Part shown: piece by piece, positions 1 to 11,202 of the stretch
Position numbering within the stretch: position 1 is the stretch's first letter
Layout of the letters: the number at the start of each line of letters is the position of its first letter
Assembly: GCA_026075535.2 (NCBI GenBank)
Contig: AP026541.1
Coordinates: 2,666,001 to 2,730,000 of the forward strand
Length of the DNA: 64,000 nucleotides
Direction of reading: 5' to 3'
From: Tricholoma matsutake
Lineage: Eukaryota; Basidiomycota; Agaricomycetes; Agaricales; Tricholomataceae
The notes under the pieces: model-generated
The model's input: only the letters and a program-made list of their open reading frames with translations
Told to the model about the DNA's origin: nothing
Databases searched by the model: none
Position numbers and translations under genes: made by a program

Positions 1-778
1 GTATGCTCAAATATCCTAGTGAATTTAGGAAACTTATCTGGTATGCTATAGCTATTTTATTGAAAAACATCAGCTGAGCCAGTGGCAACACTACAAAGGA
101 GCAATGCCCCACAACACCAGAGGAAATGGGAGAAATGCAGAACATCCCTTATATGAATGCAGTGAGATCACTCATGTACCTGTCCACCACTACTTGTCCC
201 AATATCACTTATACTGCAGGAGTTTTGGCACAATTTAATTCAAATCCTCGAATGACACATTGGAAGGCTGTCAAACACCTATTCTGCTACCTAAAGGGCA
301 CCACAAACATGAAGTTGGTATACAAACCTGATCCCTTGGTGTGAGATCACTTTTTTGCATTCAGTGATGCAGACCATGGAGGCAATCAAGATAATGGAAA
401 GTCTACAACTGGGTATTTGGTTAAAATGGGATCAGGAGCCATTTGTTGGTCAGACTGGTCCAGCAAGCTGCAGCCTATCATGACACTGTCAACTACTGAA
501 GCGGAGTATGTGGCAGCTGTAGTGGCAGGAAAATATGCTGGATGCAGAATATGGGATACAAGCCATCACTGCAACCCTCAAAGCTGTTTGTTGATAACCA
601 GTCATGCATGACTGTGGTGAAGAACCCAGAACATCATGGGTGCATGAAGCATTTAGATCTAGTGCTCTATTGGTTGAGGGATATGGTGGAGCAAAAGATG
701 ATGATGCCATGCTATTTGCAAACCACTGAACTGCCAACAGACTTGTTGACAAAGGCATTGACAAAACCCCAGGTTTAG
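1..778 (+). pseudogene. Ty1/copia pol fragment: end of reverse transcriptase and RNase H
   Basis: The plus-strand translation shows the copia linker C-P-T-T-P-E-E near 105-125, then PYMNAVRSLMYLS and HWKAVKHLFCYLKGT, the end of the copia RT domain. This is followed by the RNase H motifs SDADHGG (about 363-383) and LSTTEAEYVAA (about 486-518), and by the C-terminal VDNQSCM and H-LDLVLYWLRDMVEQ blocks. The copy is dead: there is an in-frame TGA at 342-344 and a frameshift near 525-545, so the last block (to the TAG at 776-778) is in another frame. The window starts inside the element, so gag, protease and integrase are not visible. Element A later inserted just downstream at 926-930. Family assignment is secure; the left limit is set only by the window edge. 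Confidence 0.85.
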
Positions 779-925
779 AAATTGCAGACACTAATGGGCT
801 TGGAGAATTAGGGGGAAGTAAATGGATTGACCAAGTGTTTGATCAGAGGGAAGTGTTGAATACTGTGATGAAACACTTGCTACATAGTCCAACAGACTTG
901 TTACTATACTTGTTACATTGTGGAT
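779..925 (+). repeat. probable 3' untranslated end and start of a copia LTR
   Basis: Downstream of the copia stop there is a purine-rich stretch (GAGTTAGGGGG-like near 806-821, and AGAGGGAAG near 845) followed by TGTTGAATACTG near 856, which looks like a polypurine tract and an LTR start. The putative LTR is interrupted by element A; its remainder would lie after 8651. The other LTR was not found, so this is an inference. Confidence 0.35.
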
Positions 926-930
926 ATTGT

Positions 931-1639
931 TGTTAAGAACTGATCCTAGAGGCTGCTTCAGAATCTGACTGGACACTGCGGGTGAGGATAGTGGGAGATT
1001 GTTGGGTCGATGCAGATTCTGCAGGAGGGGAAACAGAAAGGACTTGGCTTCAGCTTGTAAGAAGCTGCACCCTTCACCTTGTCTGGTGTCCTAATTTCAA
1101 GTCGAGGGTTTAGAGGTAGGAGTGGGAAAGTGCAGGTAAACGCAGGGAGGAGTACAGAGGGACTTAGGTTAAGTTCAGATGAGACTAGAACTTCAGAGGG
1201 AGACTAGAGGTTGAGTCGAATGGAGTTCAGACTCTTAGAGGACAGGGGTTGGAGTAGAAGGAGGTTTTAGATTGGCAGGGTAAAGTTGAGTCTATGTCGA
1301 TATACAAACTGAGGAATACAAGGCAAAACTAGCTAAACTTAAATACTAGAGTCCGGAATAAAAGCAGGACGGAAACGGGAACTGCAGCAGTGTCTCGACT
1401 GCATAGATAAATTACCTAGTGGAGGCCACACAGGAATCCGTAGTTGAATTTGCAAAACTAGATGGCAGCCTTGGGAAGGCAGCCATGGATGCTGTACAAG
1501 GCGGCCTGGTGCACAGCAGTGTGGGCAGTGCAAGGCGGCCGGGAATGAAATCGGAAGGCATAGACAAAAGTCAGGTTCAAGGTGCGGAAAAGGATCGGAT
1601 GGGTGCAGGTTCTGATCGGGTGAGGAACAGTTCTTGACA
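931..1639 (-). repeat. 3' LTR of element A
   Basis: This 709 bp repeat matches 7938-8646 over its full length. It carries terminal TG and CA and lies next to the TSD ATTGT at 926-930. It ends inside the copia LTR-like sequence. Confidence 0.97.
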
Positions 1640-1774
1640 GTATTTCCCCCTTAGTGCCGAGCCTACGAGGCACGTGAGAGTTTGAGTCCAAATGAGGAAG
1701 TTGGTTGAAAATTCTGAATGCGGCAATTGGTTGAAAAATTTTTGTTGACTTTCTTCCCCCATCACCTATACATA

Positions 1775-2752
1775 ATGTCCCCCCCCCAGCTGGTTCTGCT
1801 CAACTCAAGCTGGCTGCAATGAAGGCTCAGTACAAACAGAGGGAGTGGGAGATGAAGGAGCAGATGGAACGGGAGGTGAGGGAGCTGGAGGAGGTAGCAA
1901 GGGAGGAGGAACGTCGGGCGCAGGAGGTGCAGAAGGCAGCAGAGGAGGCTGCGAAGGCTGAGGAGGCGCGCCAGGCAGCAGTGTGGAGAAAGGAGGCATC
2001 GGCCACAAAAAAGCAGAGAAAAAGTGGGCGGCTGCAGCCACAGGTCTGGGGGATGAGGCAGAGGGGAGCAAGTCCCCAAAGAAGAAAAAAGTTGCCAAGT
2101 CGAAGGCACGAATGGAATTGGAAGAGTCGGAGGGTCTGGTGCGGGTGCAGGCCACGTTGCCCTGCAAAAGGTGCATAACTGTTTTCCTTCTCAGTGTTCT
2201 CTTACTGACAAGTGCCCAAGATGCAAATATCAAAAGGTCTCGTGTTTCAAGATGGGTGTGAAGGGACGCGTGTGTGACAACTGCATGCGCGTCAAACATA
2301 AGTGCAAGGAGGTAGTGTGGGAGGGGCAGGAAGCCCCTGTGGCAAAACCAGCGGGAATGACAGGGGCGACTGGGGAAAACCCGGAGGTAATGCAACAGGT
2401 GATGAAGGTGATAAGGAAGGGCTTCGCTGAGGTGGCCAATGTGGTGCAGGAGTCGATGGGGGAGATCCAGGATGCCTTGGACCCCGAGTGGGTGGAGGAA
2501 GAGAGTGCCAGCAAGGAGAGCAATGAGGGTGACAAAGAGGTGGAGCGGGTAGTGCGAGAGTCCTGGCGGGAAAGACGCGGGATCTGAAAATCTGGAGATG
2601 ACTGGGAGGCCTTCCAGAGATATCTGGAGAAAAGGCGGGCGGATGATGAGGAGGAGAGCGAGGATGAAGAAGAGGGTGAGGAGGGTGAAGAGAAGGATGA
2701 GGGCAGAGATGCAGGCAAAGTTGGGGGAGAGGGAGAAGCGGTGGTAGTGTAG
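1775..2752 (+). pseudogene. Antisense accessory gene of element A: coiled-coil and double Cys-cluster protein
   Basis: It lies on the strand opposite to gag-pol, between the chromodomain end and the 3' LTR of element A. A start ATG at 1775 is followed by a run of C residues and, one frame over, by a GSAQLKLAAMKAQYKQREWE-type start. A strongly charged segment rich in E, K, R and A (1819-1980) predicts a coiled coil, and a Lys-rich stretch follows. The C-terminal part (2171-2585) has CPRC, a further Cys, CDNC and a last Cys spaced CX2CX6CX9CX2CX6C. An acidic tail runs through a TGA (2585-2587) to the TAG at 2750-2752. Frames change at the C run, near 1980 and near 2165, so the copy is broken or partly spliced. 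Function is unknown; the Cys pattern suggests zinc and nucleic-acid binding. Element E has an equivalent gene. Confidence 0.7.
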
Positions 2753-2794
2753 GGACCCAGTCGGGTCCAAAAAAAAAAATCTTTTTTCAATAAA
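2753..2794. terminator. Hairpin and poly(A) signal between convergent genes of element A
   Basis: A perfect inverted repeat GGACCC-agtc-GGGTCC (2753-2768) sits one base after the stop of the antisense gene. It is followed by an A run, a T run and AATAAA (2789-2794). Pol on the other strand ends at 2841, so this 90 bp gap would serve both convergent transcripts as a 3' processing region. The role is inferred. Confidence 0.45.
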
Positions 2795-2840
2795 ATTCAT
2801 TCTGAGTTCGGACTGAGCGAATAAGTAACGTGAATAGTCT

Positions 2841-5800
2841 TTAAGCAGGTAACAGTCCGGGTTTCTGCAGGTAGTGGGTGTGAAAATCTGCAAGGAGTTC
2901 TTGGGCATGGTCAAGTTCCATAACAGGTAGCCAGGAAGTCTCTTCGTCAGTTCCCTGGTAACCTTCCCATCGGATGAGGTAGAGAATCTTGCAGCGACGT
3001 CGGTTGTTGACTTTGGAGTTGAAGACTTTGGCGATCTCATATTCGAGCTCATCATCGATGGTGATCGGAGGAGGTGGAGGTTGTACTCAATTTGGAATTG
3101 TGTTTGGGGAGTGTTTCTCTAGTTGAGAGACATGGAAAACAGGGTGAATGGCCCGCATGTGATCTGGGAGCCACAGGGTGACTGAGTGAGTGCCCAGGCG
3201 GGCGATGATTTCAAAGGGGCCATGGTGCTTTTTGGAAAGTTTCTTGGAAGGATGTGTGGTGCGGATATTTTCTGCAGTAACATAGGCAGAATCACCAATG
3301 TTGAAGTCGGGTGCGGGTGCCCAATGTTTGTCCGCAGGACCTTGATAATGCTCTTGAGCGGCCGCAAGTTGTTTCCGAAGCTCCTGATGAAGGTCATCTA
3401 AGTCGACAACGAACTCATGGGTGCACTGTGAGGCTAAGTCGCGTTCAGGAAAGATGGAAATGTTCAGGTGATAGCCTTTGTTGGCAAAGAAAGGGGATAC
3501 ACCTGTAGAGGCAGAAGGAGCATTGTTGTAGGCAAATTCACCTAAGGGAAGGAGATGGGACCAGTCATCCTGCTGGTAGTTACAGAAAATTTGGAGGTAT
3601 TGCTCCAAGGTCTGGTTGAGCTGTTCTGTCTGGCCATCTCCTTGCAGGTGATAGCCAGAAGTGAAGTGGATTCACATGTCGAGCGCTTTTCCAAGGGAGC
3701 GGAAGAAGTGAGAGACAAACTCGGATCCCCAGTCGCAAGTGACGTGCGACAGAATGCCATGCTTGGAGAAGACGTGGAGGACGAACAAGTTGGCTAGTTC
3801 TTGGGCTGTGATTTTGTTGACAGTTGGGATGAAGATGCCTTGCTTGGTGAGGCGGTCAACGATGACCAGGATAGCGGTGTGACCATTAGAGTCGGGTAGT
3901 TGCTCAATGAAGTCCATGGAGATGGAGTTCCAAGGTCATTTTGGAACCGGAAGTTGCTTTAGAAATCTGTAGGGCTTGTGTTGAGGCGATTTGGATCGCT
4001 TACAAGTCATACAGGATTTGCAGAATTCCTGGACGAAGATGCGGAGGTTTGGCCAGACATATTCCTGGCGGACAAGCTGCTGGGTTTTGCCTTGTCCAAA
4101 GTGGCCAGAGAGAATATGATCATGTTTGTATTGGAGGACCTTGAGGCAGAGATCCACGATGTCCAGAACATAAATCTGGTCGAAGTGGCAGAGGAGACCT
4201 GCCTCGTCTATGGTCCAGTCAGGGTCGATAGGTGTCGGAAGATGTGCGGATGAAATGGGGTCAAGAGGTAGGGAGGTGTGGATGTCGTGGTGAAGTTTCT
4301 CAACATCCATGATTACTGCTTGTCGAAGGACAGGTGTGGCAAAATAGGTGGCGTGGAGGGAAGAGGTGAGCTGTTCCTGTGTGAATACAGGTCGAAAGTT
4401 GGATGGGTTTACAGAGACGAAGTCGCTATTTCCCCCTTTGCAGTAGACGTCCCAATGTCTAGTGAGCGCGTCTGGCTTGGCCCCTAATTTTCCGGGGCAG
4501 AAGCGGATGACGAGATTGAACTTGGAAAGGTACTCAGACCAACGGGCCTGGCGGTGGGTGAGCAACTTGGTAGTGCTGAAGTACTCAAGATTTTTGTGGT
4601 CAGTGACCACATCAACCGGGTTTGCGGAACCCTCGAAGTACTGCCGCCAGTGTTTGAAGGCTTCGAAAATGGCCAAGAGTTCCTTGTCATGTGTGTTGTA
4701 ATTTAGTTCAGTGGGATTGAAAGAGCGGGAATGAAAAGCAACCAGATGGATTTCTCCATCCGCAGTGTAAACTGAAAGGATAGCAGCTAGGGCATAGTCA
4801 GAAGCATCAGTTTCTAGTACCATCTGTGAGTCGGGTACCCATTGTGTTAAGATGGGGGCGTGGGTGAATTCTTGTTTGAGCTTTTCAAAAGTGTCACGGC
4901 ACTTCTTGTTGAAGTCCCATGGTGCAGATTTCTGCATTAAGCGAGTGAGTGGGATGACAATGTCTGAATAGCCATTAATGAAGCGGCGGTAAAAGTTGCA
5001 AAAGCCTAAGAAGGATTGAATATCCTTAACTTTCCTAGGCTCGGGCCAGTCAAGCATGGTTTTGACTTTATCCTTGGACATCCACAGTCCATCCAGTGAA
5101 AGGATGAAACCCAAATATTCAATGGTGTCTTTGTGGAACTCACATTTCTGTGGAGAGGCGTAAAGTCCATTTTTCCGGAGATGGCAGAGGACTTCTTTGA
5201 CGTGAGCCCCATGCTGGGACTTGTCATCGGAATAGATTAGGATGTCATCGAGGTATATGATGACACAAACATCCAGCATGTCGCTGAAGATGTCGTTCAT
5301 AAACCACTGGAAAGCTGCGGGTGCATTAGTGAGTCCAAAGGGAACCACCAACCACTCGAAGGATCCATAGTGGGTGCAGAAAGTAGTTTTCCACTCATCA
5401 CCATCAGCGATGCAGACTAAGTGATAAGTGTGCTGCAAGTCTATCTTGGTGAATAAGCGGGCTTTTCAGGGAGAGTCGAGGAGGTCGGAAATGAGAGGAA
5501 GGGGATAGTGGTCTTTCTTCGTAAGACAATTGAGTCCTCGGTAGTCGACACAAAGTTGGAGACTACTGTCCTTCTTCTTGATGAAGAGAATTGGAGCACC
5601 ATGTGGAGACTTGGATGGGCGAATGAAACCTGAGCAGACATTTTCATCAATAAAAGCTTGTAAGGCTTCTAATTCAGAGGGGGAGAGAGAATACATGTGG
5701 CCCGGAGGCGGAGGAGTGTTGTCTTCTGTCTCTATCTTGAGGTCGTAAGACCGATGCGGAGGAAGGGTATCCGCTTTAGTCTTATTAAAGACATCAGCGA

Positions 5801-6525
5801 ATTTGTGATACTCAGGTGGAATGTCGGAGAGGTCAGAGGAGTTAGTGGAGTGGGCAGAGCAGGCGGATAACCCTTCTGGAGCGAAGGTCATCTGAAAAGC
5901 TATTGCCCCAGGAAGTTTGCTAGCACATGCATAAGCGGCAGCATTGATGAAGGAGATGTCGGGAGGTGTAAACTTAGGAGGAATGGGAGGTTCGGAAAGT
6001 GCGGAAGAGTCAAGGATTTCTACCAGAAGATTCGGGGACAAAGGTGACATCAGGGGTGCTGGACCTCTATGATCTGCAGAGCGGAAAGCGAGTTGGCTTG
6101 AAGACCAGTCAATCAATGGATTGTATTGCTTCAGCCAGTTATGACCGAGTACAGCAGAACAGGAAGAGTCGAGTGAGGTTACATAAAATGACAAATTGAA
6201 TACTTCACCGGCAGGGAAGGTGACTGGAAGTTTGACAATCTGAGTTATGGTGGAGTTGCAAGTTCCATCAAAGAGTTGTAAACCGATTGGGTTAATGGAT
6301 TCCGTGCTGAGTTGGTTATTCAACATGAAAGAGGAGTCAAGGAAGCAGTGGGAGGAGCCAGAGTCGATAAGGGTTCGGAAAGGGGCAGATGAGTCAGAAA
6401 AGGTTAAAAGAATGGTTAGGGAGTCAGGGTCAGAAAGAGCAGATGCATTGAGACGAATGTAGGCAGCCAAGTGGGTAAGGTCAATGCAACCCCCAGCCCC
6501 AATGGCTGTATCCTGAGGGTTGCAG
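2841..6525 (-). pseudogene. Pol of element A: protease, RT, RNase H, integrase, chromodomain
   Basis: One minus-strand frame can be read from the gag overlap near 6525 to the TAA at 2841-2843, broken only by TGA codons at 5466-5468, 3936-3938, 3672-3674 and 3087-3089. In order it shows the aspartic protease motif [12 protein letters not shown] (near 6370), RT FTKIDL, PFGLTNAPAAFQ and the catalytic YLDDILIYSDD (near 5250), RNase H ETDASDYALAA (near 4800), the integrase zinc motif (HDH-LSGHFG then CKSCMTC, 4000-4110), and a DDE core (MDFIEQLP near 3900, DWGSEFVSHF near 3720, GDGQTEQLNQTLEQY near 3630). A C-terminal chromodomain follows (LEYEIAKVFNSK to YLIRWEGY and SWLPVMEL, 3030-2900). At each TGA the expected residue in related elements is Arg. 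Several other conserved Arg positions have become Cys, Gln or His, consistent with CpG loss. Confidence 0.93.
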
Positions 6526-6526
6526 A

Positions 6527-7705
6527 CTATTTTTCCGAGTCCATAGTCTCAGAAACGACAGTGGATGCATGGGCTTTTGCGGCTTTGGATTTTGGGCAGT
6601 TTCCTACTACATGCCCTTCCTCACCGCAGTAGAGACAAAGTCGTTCTCTCATGTGACATTCTCGTTCCTCCCCAGTAAGCTTGCTGTTCTTCCCCAACTT
6701 ATCAGAGATGGATGACTTGGGCTTGTCCCAGGAAGTGTTCTTTGTCGCGGAAGACTGCTGGTTGGAGGTGCTAACGTGGGCAGAGTTTGAAGTGGCTTGG
6801 TTTGTCAGCGGGGAAGAGTCCTTCCAACTAGAGTTACTGGAATTCTTTGTTTCAAAACAGGATTCATCCTCCTGCATCCAATAGATATCGTCGCAGTCCT
6901 GTGCTTTCAAGCACAGTTCTGCAAGGGTGTCAGGTTTACCACCCTGAAGAACTTCTATGTGAAGTCGGAGCAGAAGACCACGGAAATAGTGGTCACGAAG
7001 GGCTGCTTCGTTCCAGTTGACCCTAGAAGCTAATTCCCAGAAGTCAATGTTATATTTCGTGATACGACCACCTTTCTTCATTGCTAAGTCAGAGAGAACC
7101 TTTTCTGCATCTCTGACTGGGTCATGCAGACCGAAGTTACTTTCCAGCTTGGCGAGGAAAGCCTCATAGTCCCACATCCAGTGTGTGGAATCTGTTGGGT
7201 CATTAAGACCAGGTTCAAACCAACTGAGAGCTGATCCTTTAAGATAAGAAAGTATAAATATGATCTTTTTCTCATCAGAGGAAAATATGTGCGGGCGGTC
7301 GCGGAAATGAAGATTACATGAGACTAGAAAGTCTCTAAGCTTCTTTGGGTTGGAGCCATCAAAAGTGTCAGGGTCGTGAACTTTGATTTTCTCGGTCTTG
7401 GGTGCGTTGTTTTGTCAGAGGGTGCAGATACTCTCCAAGAGGTTGTAAAGAACATCTATGAACCTATCCCCTGGATCAGGGTTTCCTCCTGTGGGAGGTT
7501 GATCATCAGGATCATTGGGATCGGGGTCACCCCCAGGGCCATCCAGACTGCTAGGGTTGTTGGGTCTGCCAGGAGGTCCGTCCTCTAGACCACGATCTTC
7601 CAACCCATAGGGTTCAGGCTGGTCGATGCCCCCTACGTACTCAAGGGGAGTTCTTGATCAAAAACCTTCTGGGTTGCCGGAAGGTTGCGGGGCATGGGTG
7701 GACAT
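6527..7705 (-). pseudogene. Gag of element A with CCHC zinc knuckle
   Basis: The frame runs from ATG at 7705 (MSTHAPQPSGNPEGF) to TAG at 6527-6529. It has a Pro/Asp-rich N-terminal part, a capsid-like helical region (KLRDFLVSCNLHF, SWFEPGLND, HWMWDYEAFLAKLESNFG, about 7330-7120), a Ser/Asn-rich linker, and a C-terminal zinc knuckle CLYCGEEGHVVGNC (CX2CX4HX4C, about 6630-6590). Two TGA codons interrupt it, at 7658-7660 and 7415-7417, both plausible former CGA. The stop overlaps the pol frame in the minus-1 register at GGAAAAATAG. Gag packages the element RNA into particles; this copy cannot make it intact. Confidence 0.88.
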
Positions 7706-7937
7706 GAGATTGGCACTGATTGAAGGGGCTCCTGAGCCGATTTGTCAGAATATGTTTGAGGGTCTGGAAGACACTCCAAAAGTAGTAGCGGGTCGAGGGT
7801 CGGAAAGGGTGGATTGCTGGATTGCAGAGATCCCTGGAATAGTACCGGCGTGTTGGGAATTCCTGGTTGTGAGCTGGCGAGTTTCAGTTGGGGTCATAAG
7901 AGGAGAAGAAACGAGTGAAGTGAGAGTTCATATATAC

Positions 7938-8646
7938 TGTTAAGAACTGATCCTAGAGGCCACTTCAGAATCTGACCGGACACTGCGGGTGAGGATAGCG
8001 GGAGATTGTTGGGTCGATGCAGATTCTGCGGGAGGGGAAACGGAAAGGACTTGGCTTCAGCTTGTAAGAAGCTGCGCCCTTCACCTCGTCTGGTGTCCTA
8101 ATTTCAAGTGGAGGGTTTAGAGGTAGGAGCGGGAAAGTGCGGGTAAATGTGGGGAGGAGTATGGAGGGACTTAGGTTAAGTTCAGAGGAGACTAGAACTT
8201 CAGAGGGAGACTAGAGGTTGAGTCGAATGGAGTTCAGACTCTTAGAGGACAGGGGTTGGAGTAGAAGGAGGTTTTAGATTGGCAGGGTAAAGTCGAGTCT
8301 ATGTCGATATACAAACTGAGGAATACAAGGCAAAACTAGCTAAACTTAAATACTAGAGTCCGGAATAAAAGCAGGATGGAAACAGGAACTGTGGCAGTGT
8401 CTCAACTGCATAGATAAATTATTTAGCGGAGGCCACACAGGAATCTGTAGTCGAATTTGCAAAACTAGACGGCAGCCTTGGGAAGGCAGCCATGGATGCT
8501 GTACAAGGCGGCCTGGTGCACAGCAGTGTGGGCAGTGCAAGGCGGCTGGGAATGAAATCAGAAGGCATAGACAAAAGTCAGGTTCAAGGTGTGGAAAAGG
8601 ATCGGATGGGTGCAGGTTCCAATCGGGCAAGGAACAGTTCTTGACA
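7938..8646 (-). repeat. 5' LTR of element A
   Basis: This 709 bp repeat pairs with 931-1639. The TSD ATTGT follows at 8647-8651. Compared with the other LTR it keeps more CpG sites, for example CCGG where the partner has CTGG, GCGGG where the partner has GTGGG, and CTCGTC where the partner has CTTGTC. Confidence 0.97.
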
Positions 8647-8651
8647 ATTGT

Positions 8652-8872
8652 GACCAAAATTACTTTACTTCATATCTCGTTTAATACTGTAGCTATTACT
8701 TCAATTCTTGGACTCAGACATAGCAGGTAACACAGACACGATATAGTGGACACCTACTTTCATGCCTTGCAGTTTTCTGGCATAATAGGACCAAACAAAT
8801 GTGGATTCCTACTATGTCTAGGAAACTAGACATTAGATTGATTTGGATAAAGTGCAATACATACTACTATTA
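8652..8872. other. Non-coding flank between element A and the TIR element
   Basis: No coding sequence is recognisable here. It may be the remainder of the copia LTR interrupted by element A, but no second copy is available for comparison. Confidence 0.4.
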
Positions 8873-9253
8873 GAGTTGTTCACAGTAGCCATTTTTGGGC
8901 CATTTTTGGCTCATTTTTGATTTCATTTTCAATCTCATTTTTCAAGAATGGACTTCAGAATGACCTGAGAATGAACCCAAAAATGATCATTTTTGAAAAA
9001 TTGAACCCTACCCTCGCTTTTGCAAAAATGATCATTTTTGTGATCATTTTCACGTTCCATTTTTGTTGTTCTTTCAAACTCCACTCTGACACCTATTGCC
9101 ATCATCGACATCAATCCCTCTCTCACACCTCCACTGCCATCCACGTCGACTCCATGATGCTGCCACTCCCTCCCTCCCTCAACTCTCTCTCATCAATGCA
9201 ACCATATCACTACACTCCCATGCCCATTACAAAGCCTGCATGAGCTGCAAGTG

Positions 9254-9283
9254 GCCCAAACAACAGCAACCTGTTGTTTGGGC
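9254..9283. repeat. Perfect 13 bp inverted repeat
   Basis: GCCCAAACAACAG and CTGTTGTTTGGGC flank a 4 nt loop (9267-9270). It lies inside the 2.0 kb TIR element. No function is evident. Confidence 0.6.
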
Positions 9284-9609
9284 TCTTTGAGGTATAATCT
9301 TTTTTGTTTGTTTCTTTGTTTTATAGACTAACTAAGTGTAATCTTTCATTTTTAGGATTTATACTACTGGTAATGACAGGCACTGATGCTGCACAACCCA
9401 TGCCCACACCCACCTGTGCTCCCCCTCCTCCCCATTCAAATTGGATGCGAGGGGTCTTGGTTAGGCTCAGGGAGACCTGTAGAGGGGGCATCCACCAGGT
9501 AAGCACCAGCCAACCCCCCCTTTCGGTGTCATGTCACTGATGCATGGCACCCACAGCACCAATGGGAAACATCAACCCAGCACCCACTGATGATGACTCA
9601 ATGACCACA

Positions 9610-10085
9610 CCACCCATCCCAGCCTCACGAGCAACTGCTCATGGGGTGGATTGTGGGTGAGATGACCATGATGGCTGTCCAAAGCTGCAGGAACCATGGG
9701 GGATGCCAGAACCAGCAAGAACAGTGACAGACGATGCACCACCCGCCCCCAGCCTCACAAGCAACTGCTCGTGGGGTGGATCGCAGGTGGAACAATGATA
9801 ACGCCACCTGTGGTGAGGGACACAGCACCCACCCCATGCCTATGAGCAACTGCTCATAGGGTGCATCGTGGGTGCATCTCAGGTACAACACCAGGTGCAT
9901 GGAGATGAGGCAGATAAGATGGCAACCCAGCACCCACCCCCCACCACTGTGAGCCCTTGCTCGCAAGGTGGATTGGGTGCTAATGGTCCATCACCACCTC
10001 CATGACGATGATGACGAGTGCCCAGCACCCACTCCCATGCCTATGAGCCACCACTCATAGGATGGATTGTGGGTGCTGATGAGAA
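9610..10085. repeat. Five spaced palindromic repeats inside the TIR element
   Basis: Units of about 60 bp recur near 9620, 9750, 9830, 9940 and 10030. Each combines CCCAGC, GAGCAACTGCTC (or a variant GAGCCACCACTC) and GGGTGGATTGTGGGTG. The GAGCA..TGCTC core is self-complementary. Copies differ by a few changes and are separated by 40-60 bp of unlike sequence. Confidence 0.6.
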
Positions 10086-10094
10086 TGATGACAG

Positions 10095-10480
10095 GGGTAT
10101 AGAGGAGGGATAAAGAAGGGGAATGGGATGATGACAGGGAGGATGAAATGATGGGGACAATGAAATGATGGGGACAATGAAATGACGGGGACAATGAAAT
10201 GATGGGGACGACAAAATGATGGGGACGAAAGGATGGGGATGATGAAACAATGGGGATGATGGGAAGGTGGGGGTGGCAAAGCAATGGGGGTGGCAAAGTG
10301 ACAGGGACAACAAAATGAAGGGGACAAAGCAATGATGGGGATGATGGGTCACAGGAAGGTGGGGGTGGTGAAACAATGGAGATAGAGCAATGATGGGGAC
10401 AACAAAATGATGGGGACAACAGAGACAATGAAATGACGGGGATGACAAAACAACAGGGGCGACAATGAGGCCCCTCATCA
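10095..10480. repeat. Purine-rich minisatellite (GATGGGGACAAYGAAAT-like units)
   Basis: Degenerate tandem units of 9-18 bp with core GATGGGGA and ACAA run for almost 400 bp. The long open frames read across it on the minus strand are low complexity (Ser/His/Pro) and are not treated as genes. Confidence 0.8.
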
Positions 10481-10909
10481 CTGGGTAAGTACGGAGACCT
10501 GCCATAGCCATTTTTCTTTTTTAGTTTTATTTGTAAGTAGCACAAAAGAATATATATATATACTACATAATCCCCATTGCTCACACCTTGATAACTTGTA
10601 AATAAAAACCTCAAAAGTATGCCAATGGGTGCCTGGTGGTGAACTCATGCTAATAATCTTGTGAAGTCCTTTGAGGTGGAGTTTGAATCTGCCAACCACT
10701 GCCAGAGGTAGGTAAAATGCATTTTTACTTCATTTTCCAGATGTTTGCATTTCAGAGCATTCACAGTAGCCATTTTTCGCTTCATTTTTCACATCATTTT
10801 TTGGTCCATTCTGATCATTCTTCTGCCAAACACCCAAAAATGATCCAAAAATGAAGCTGAAAATGAGCAGAAAATGGCCCAAAAATGGCTACTGTGAACA
10901 ACCCTATTA

Positions 10910-11194
10910 TTAAACCTGTGTTATAAGCACATAGTAGAATTTGTCTTAAGCTTTTAACATTGTGTGCATATGTGTGACTGAACATGACAATTGCCCTTTC
11001 CATTCAACATCTGCATGACAAACCTGCTGAGTGTGAAATTTAGTAGAAGGCTGAGTTGAACTGAGTTCAAAATGTAAGCCTGACTCCAGACAGGATTAAA
11101 ACCCCAATGCATGCCGAGCAGCCATCAGACTTAAGTCACTTAACATATCACTTTTGTTGGCAGGTTGGTCAGGTTAAAAGGACAAGTCCGAGGT
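10910..11194. other. Intergenic, no gene seen
   Basis: AT-rich sequence without an ORF of note. A tRNA-like B-box resemblance near 11095 is too weak to call. Confidence 0.5.
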
Positions 11195-11202
11195 ATGAGG
11201 AC

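Larger units (their letters stand above)
931..8646 (-). mobile_element. Element A: complete Ty3/gypsy chromovirus, degenerate, with TSD
   Basis: This is a complete LTR retrotransposon of 7716 bp on the minus strand. Two 709 bp direct repeats (931-1639 and 7938-8646) both start TGTTAAGAACTG and end CAGTTCTTGACA, giving near-perfect inverted termini. The 5 bp ATTGT is duplicated at 926-930 and 8647-8651. On the minus strand the order is 5' LTR, gag with zinc knuckle, protease, RT, RNase H, integrase, chromodomain, then an opposite-strand gene, polypurine tract and 3' LTR. The tract AAGGGGGAAA on the minus strand (about 1641-1651) directly abuts the 3' LTR. LTR copies differ mainly by C/T and G/A changes at CpG. 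No convincing primer-binding site was seen next to 7938. All enzymatic ORFs carry stops, so it is not autonomous now. Confidence 0.97.
8873..10904. mobile_element. Non-autonomous TIR element with TATTA (or TA) duplication
   Basis: The left end GAGTTGTTCACAGTAGCCATT and the complement of the right end GGGTTGTTCACAGTAGCCATT match, and similarity continues imperfectly for about 50 bp (repeated CATTTTT blocks). TATTA occurs directly outside both ends (8868-8872 and 10905-10909), so the TSD is 5 bp, or TA if it is a Tc1/mariner-like element. A third, inverted copy of the end lies at about 10757-10790, so the right end is itself a foldback of about 148 bp. No transposase is encoded. The interior is made of palindromic repeats, a purine-rich minisatellite and a 13 bp hairpin. 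Superfamily is not settled. Confidence 0.75.

Noticed and set aside
1805..3055. 416-codon minus-strand ORF across the end of element A
   Set aside because: It is the shadow frame of the chromodomain and of the GC-rich antisense gene; its translation is Leu/Pro/Ser low complexity with no domain.
6520..6530. Slippery heptamer at the gag-pol junction of element A (GGAAAAATAG)
   Set aside because: The frames do overlap in the minus-1 register, but GGAAAAA does not fit the X XXY YYZ rule; kept only as a remark in the gag entry.
9991..10614. 207-codon and overlapping ORFs of Ser/His/Pro-rich sequence
   Set aside because: They translate a purine-rich minisatellite; several frames are open simultaneously because of the repeat composition.
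11080..11145. tRNA-like or SINE-like sequence with a weak B-box
   Set aside because: No cloverleaf could be paired and no A-box at the right distance was seen.
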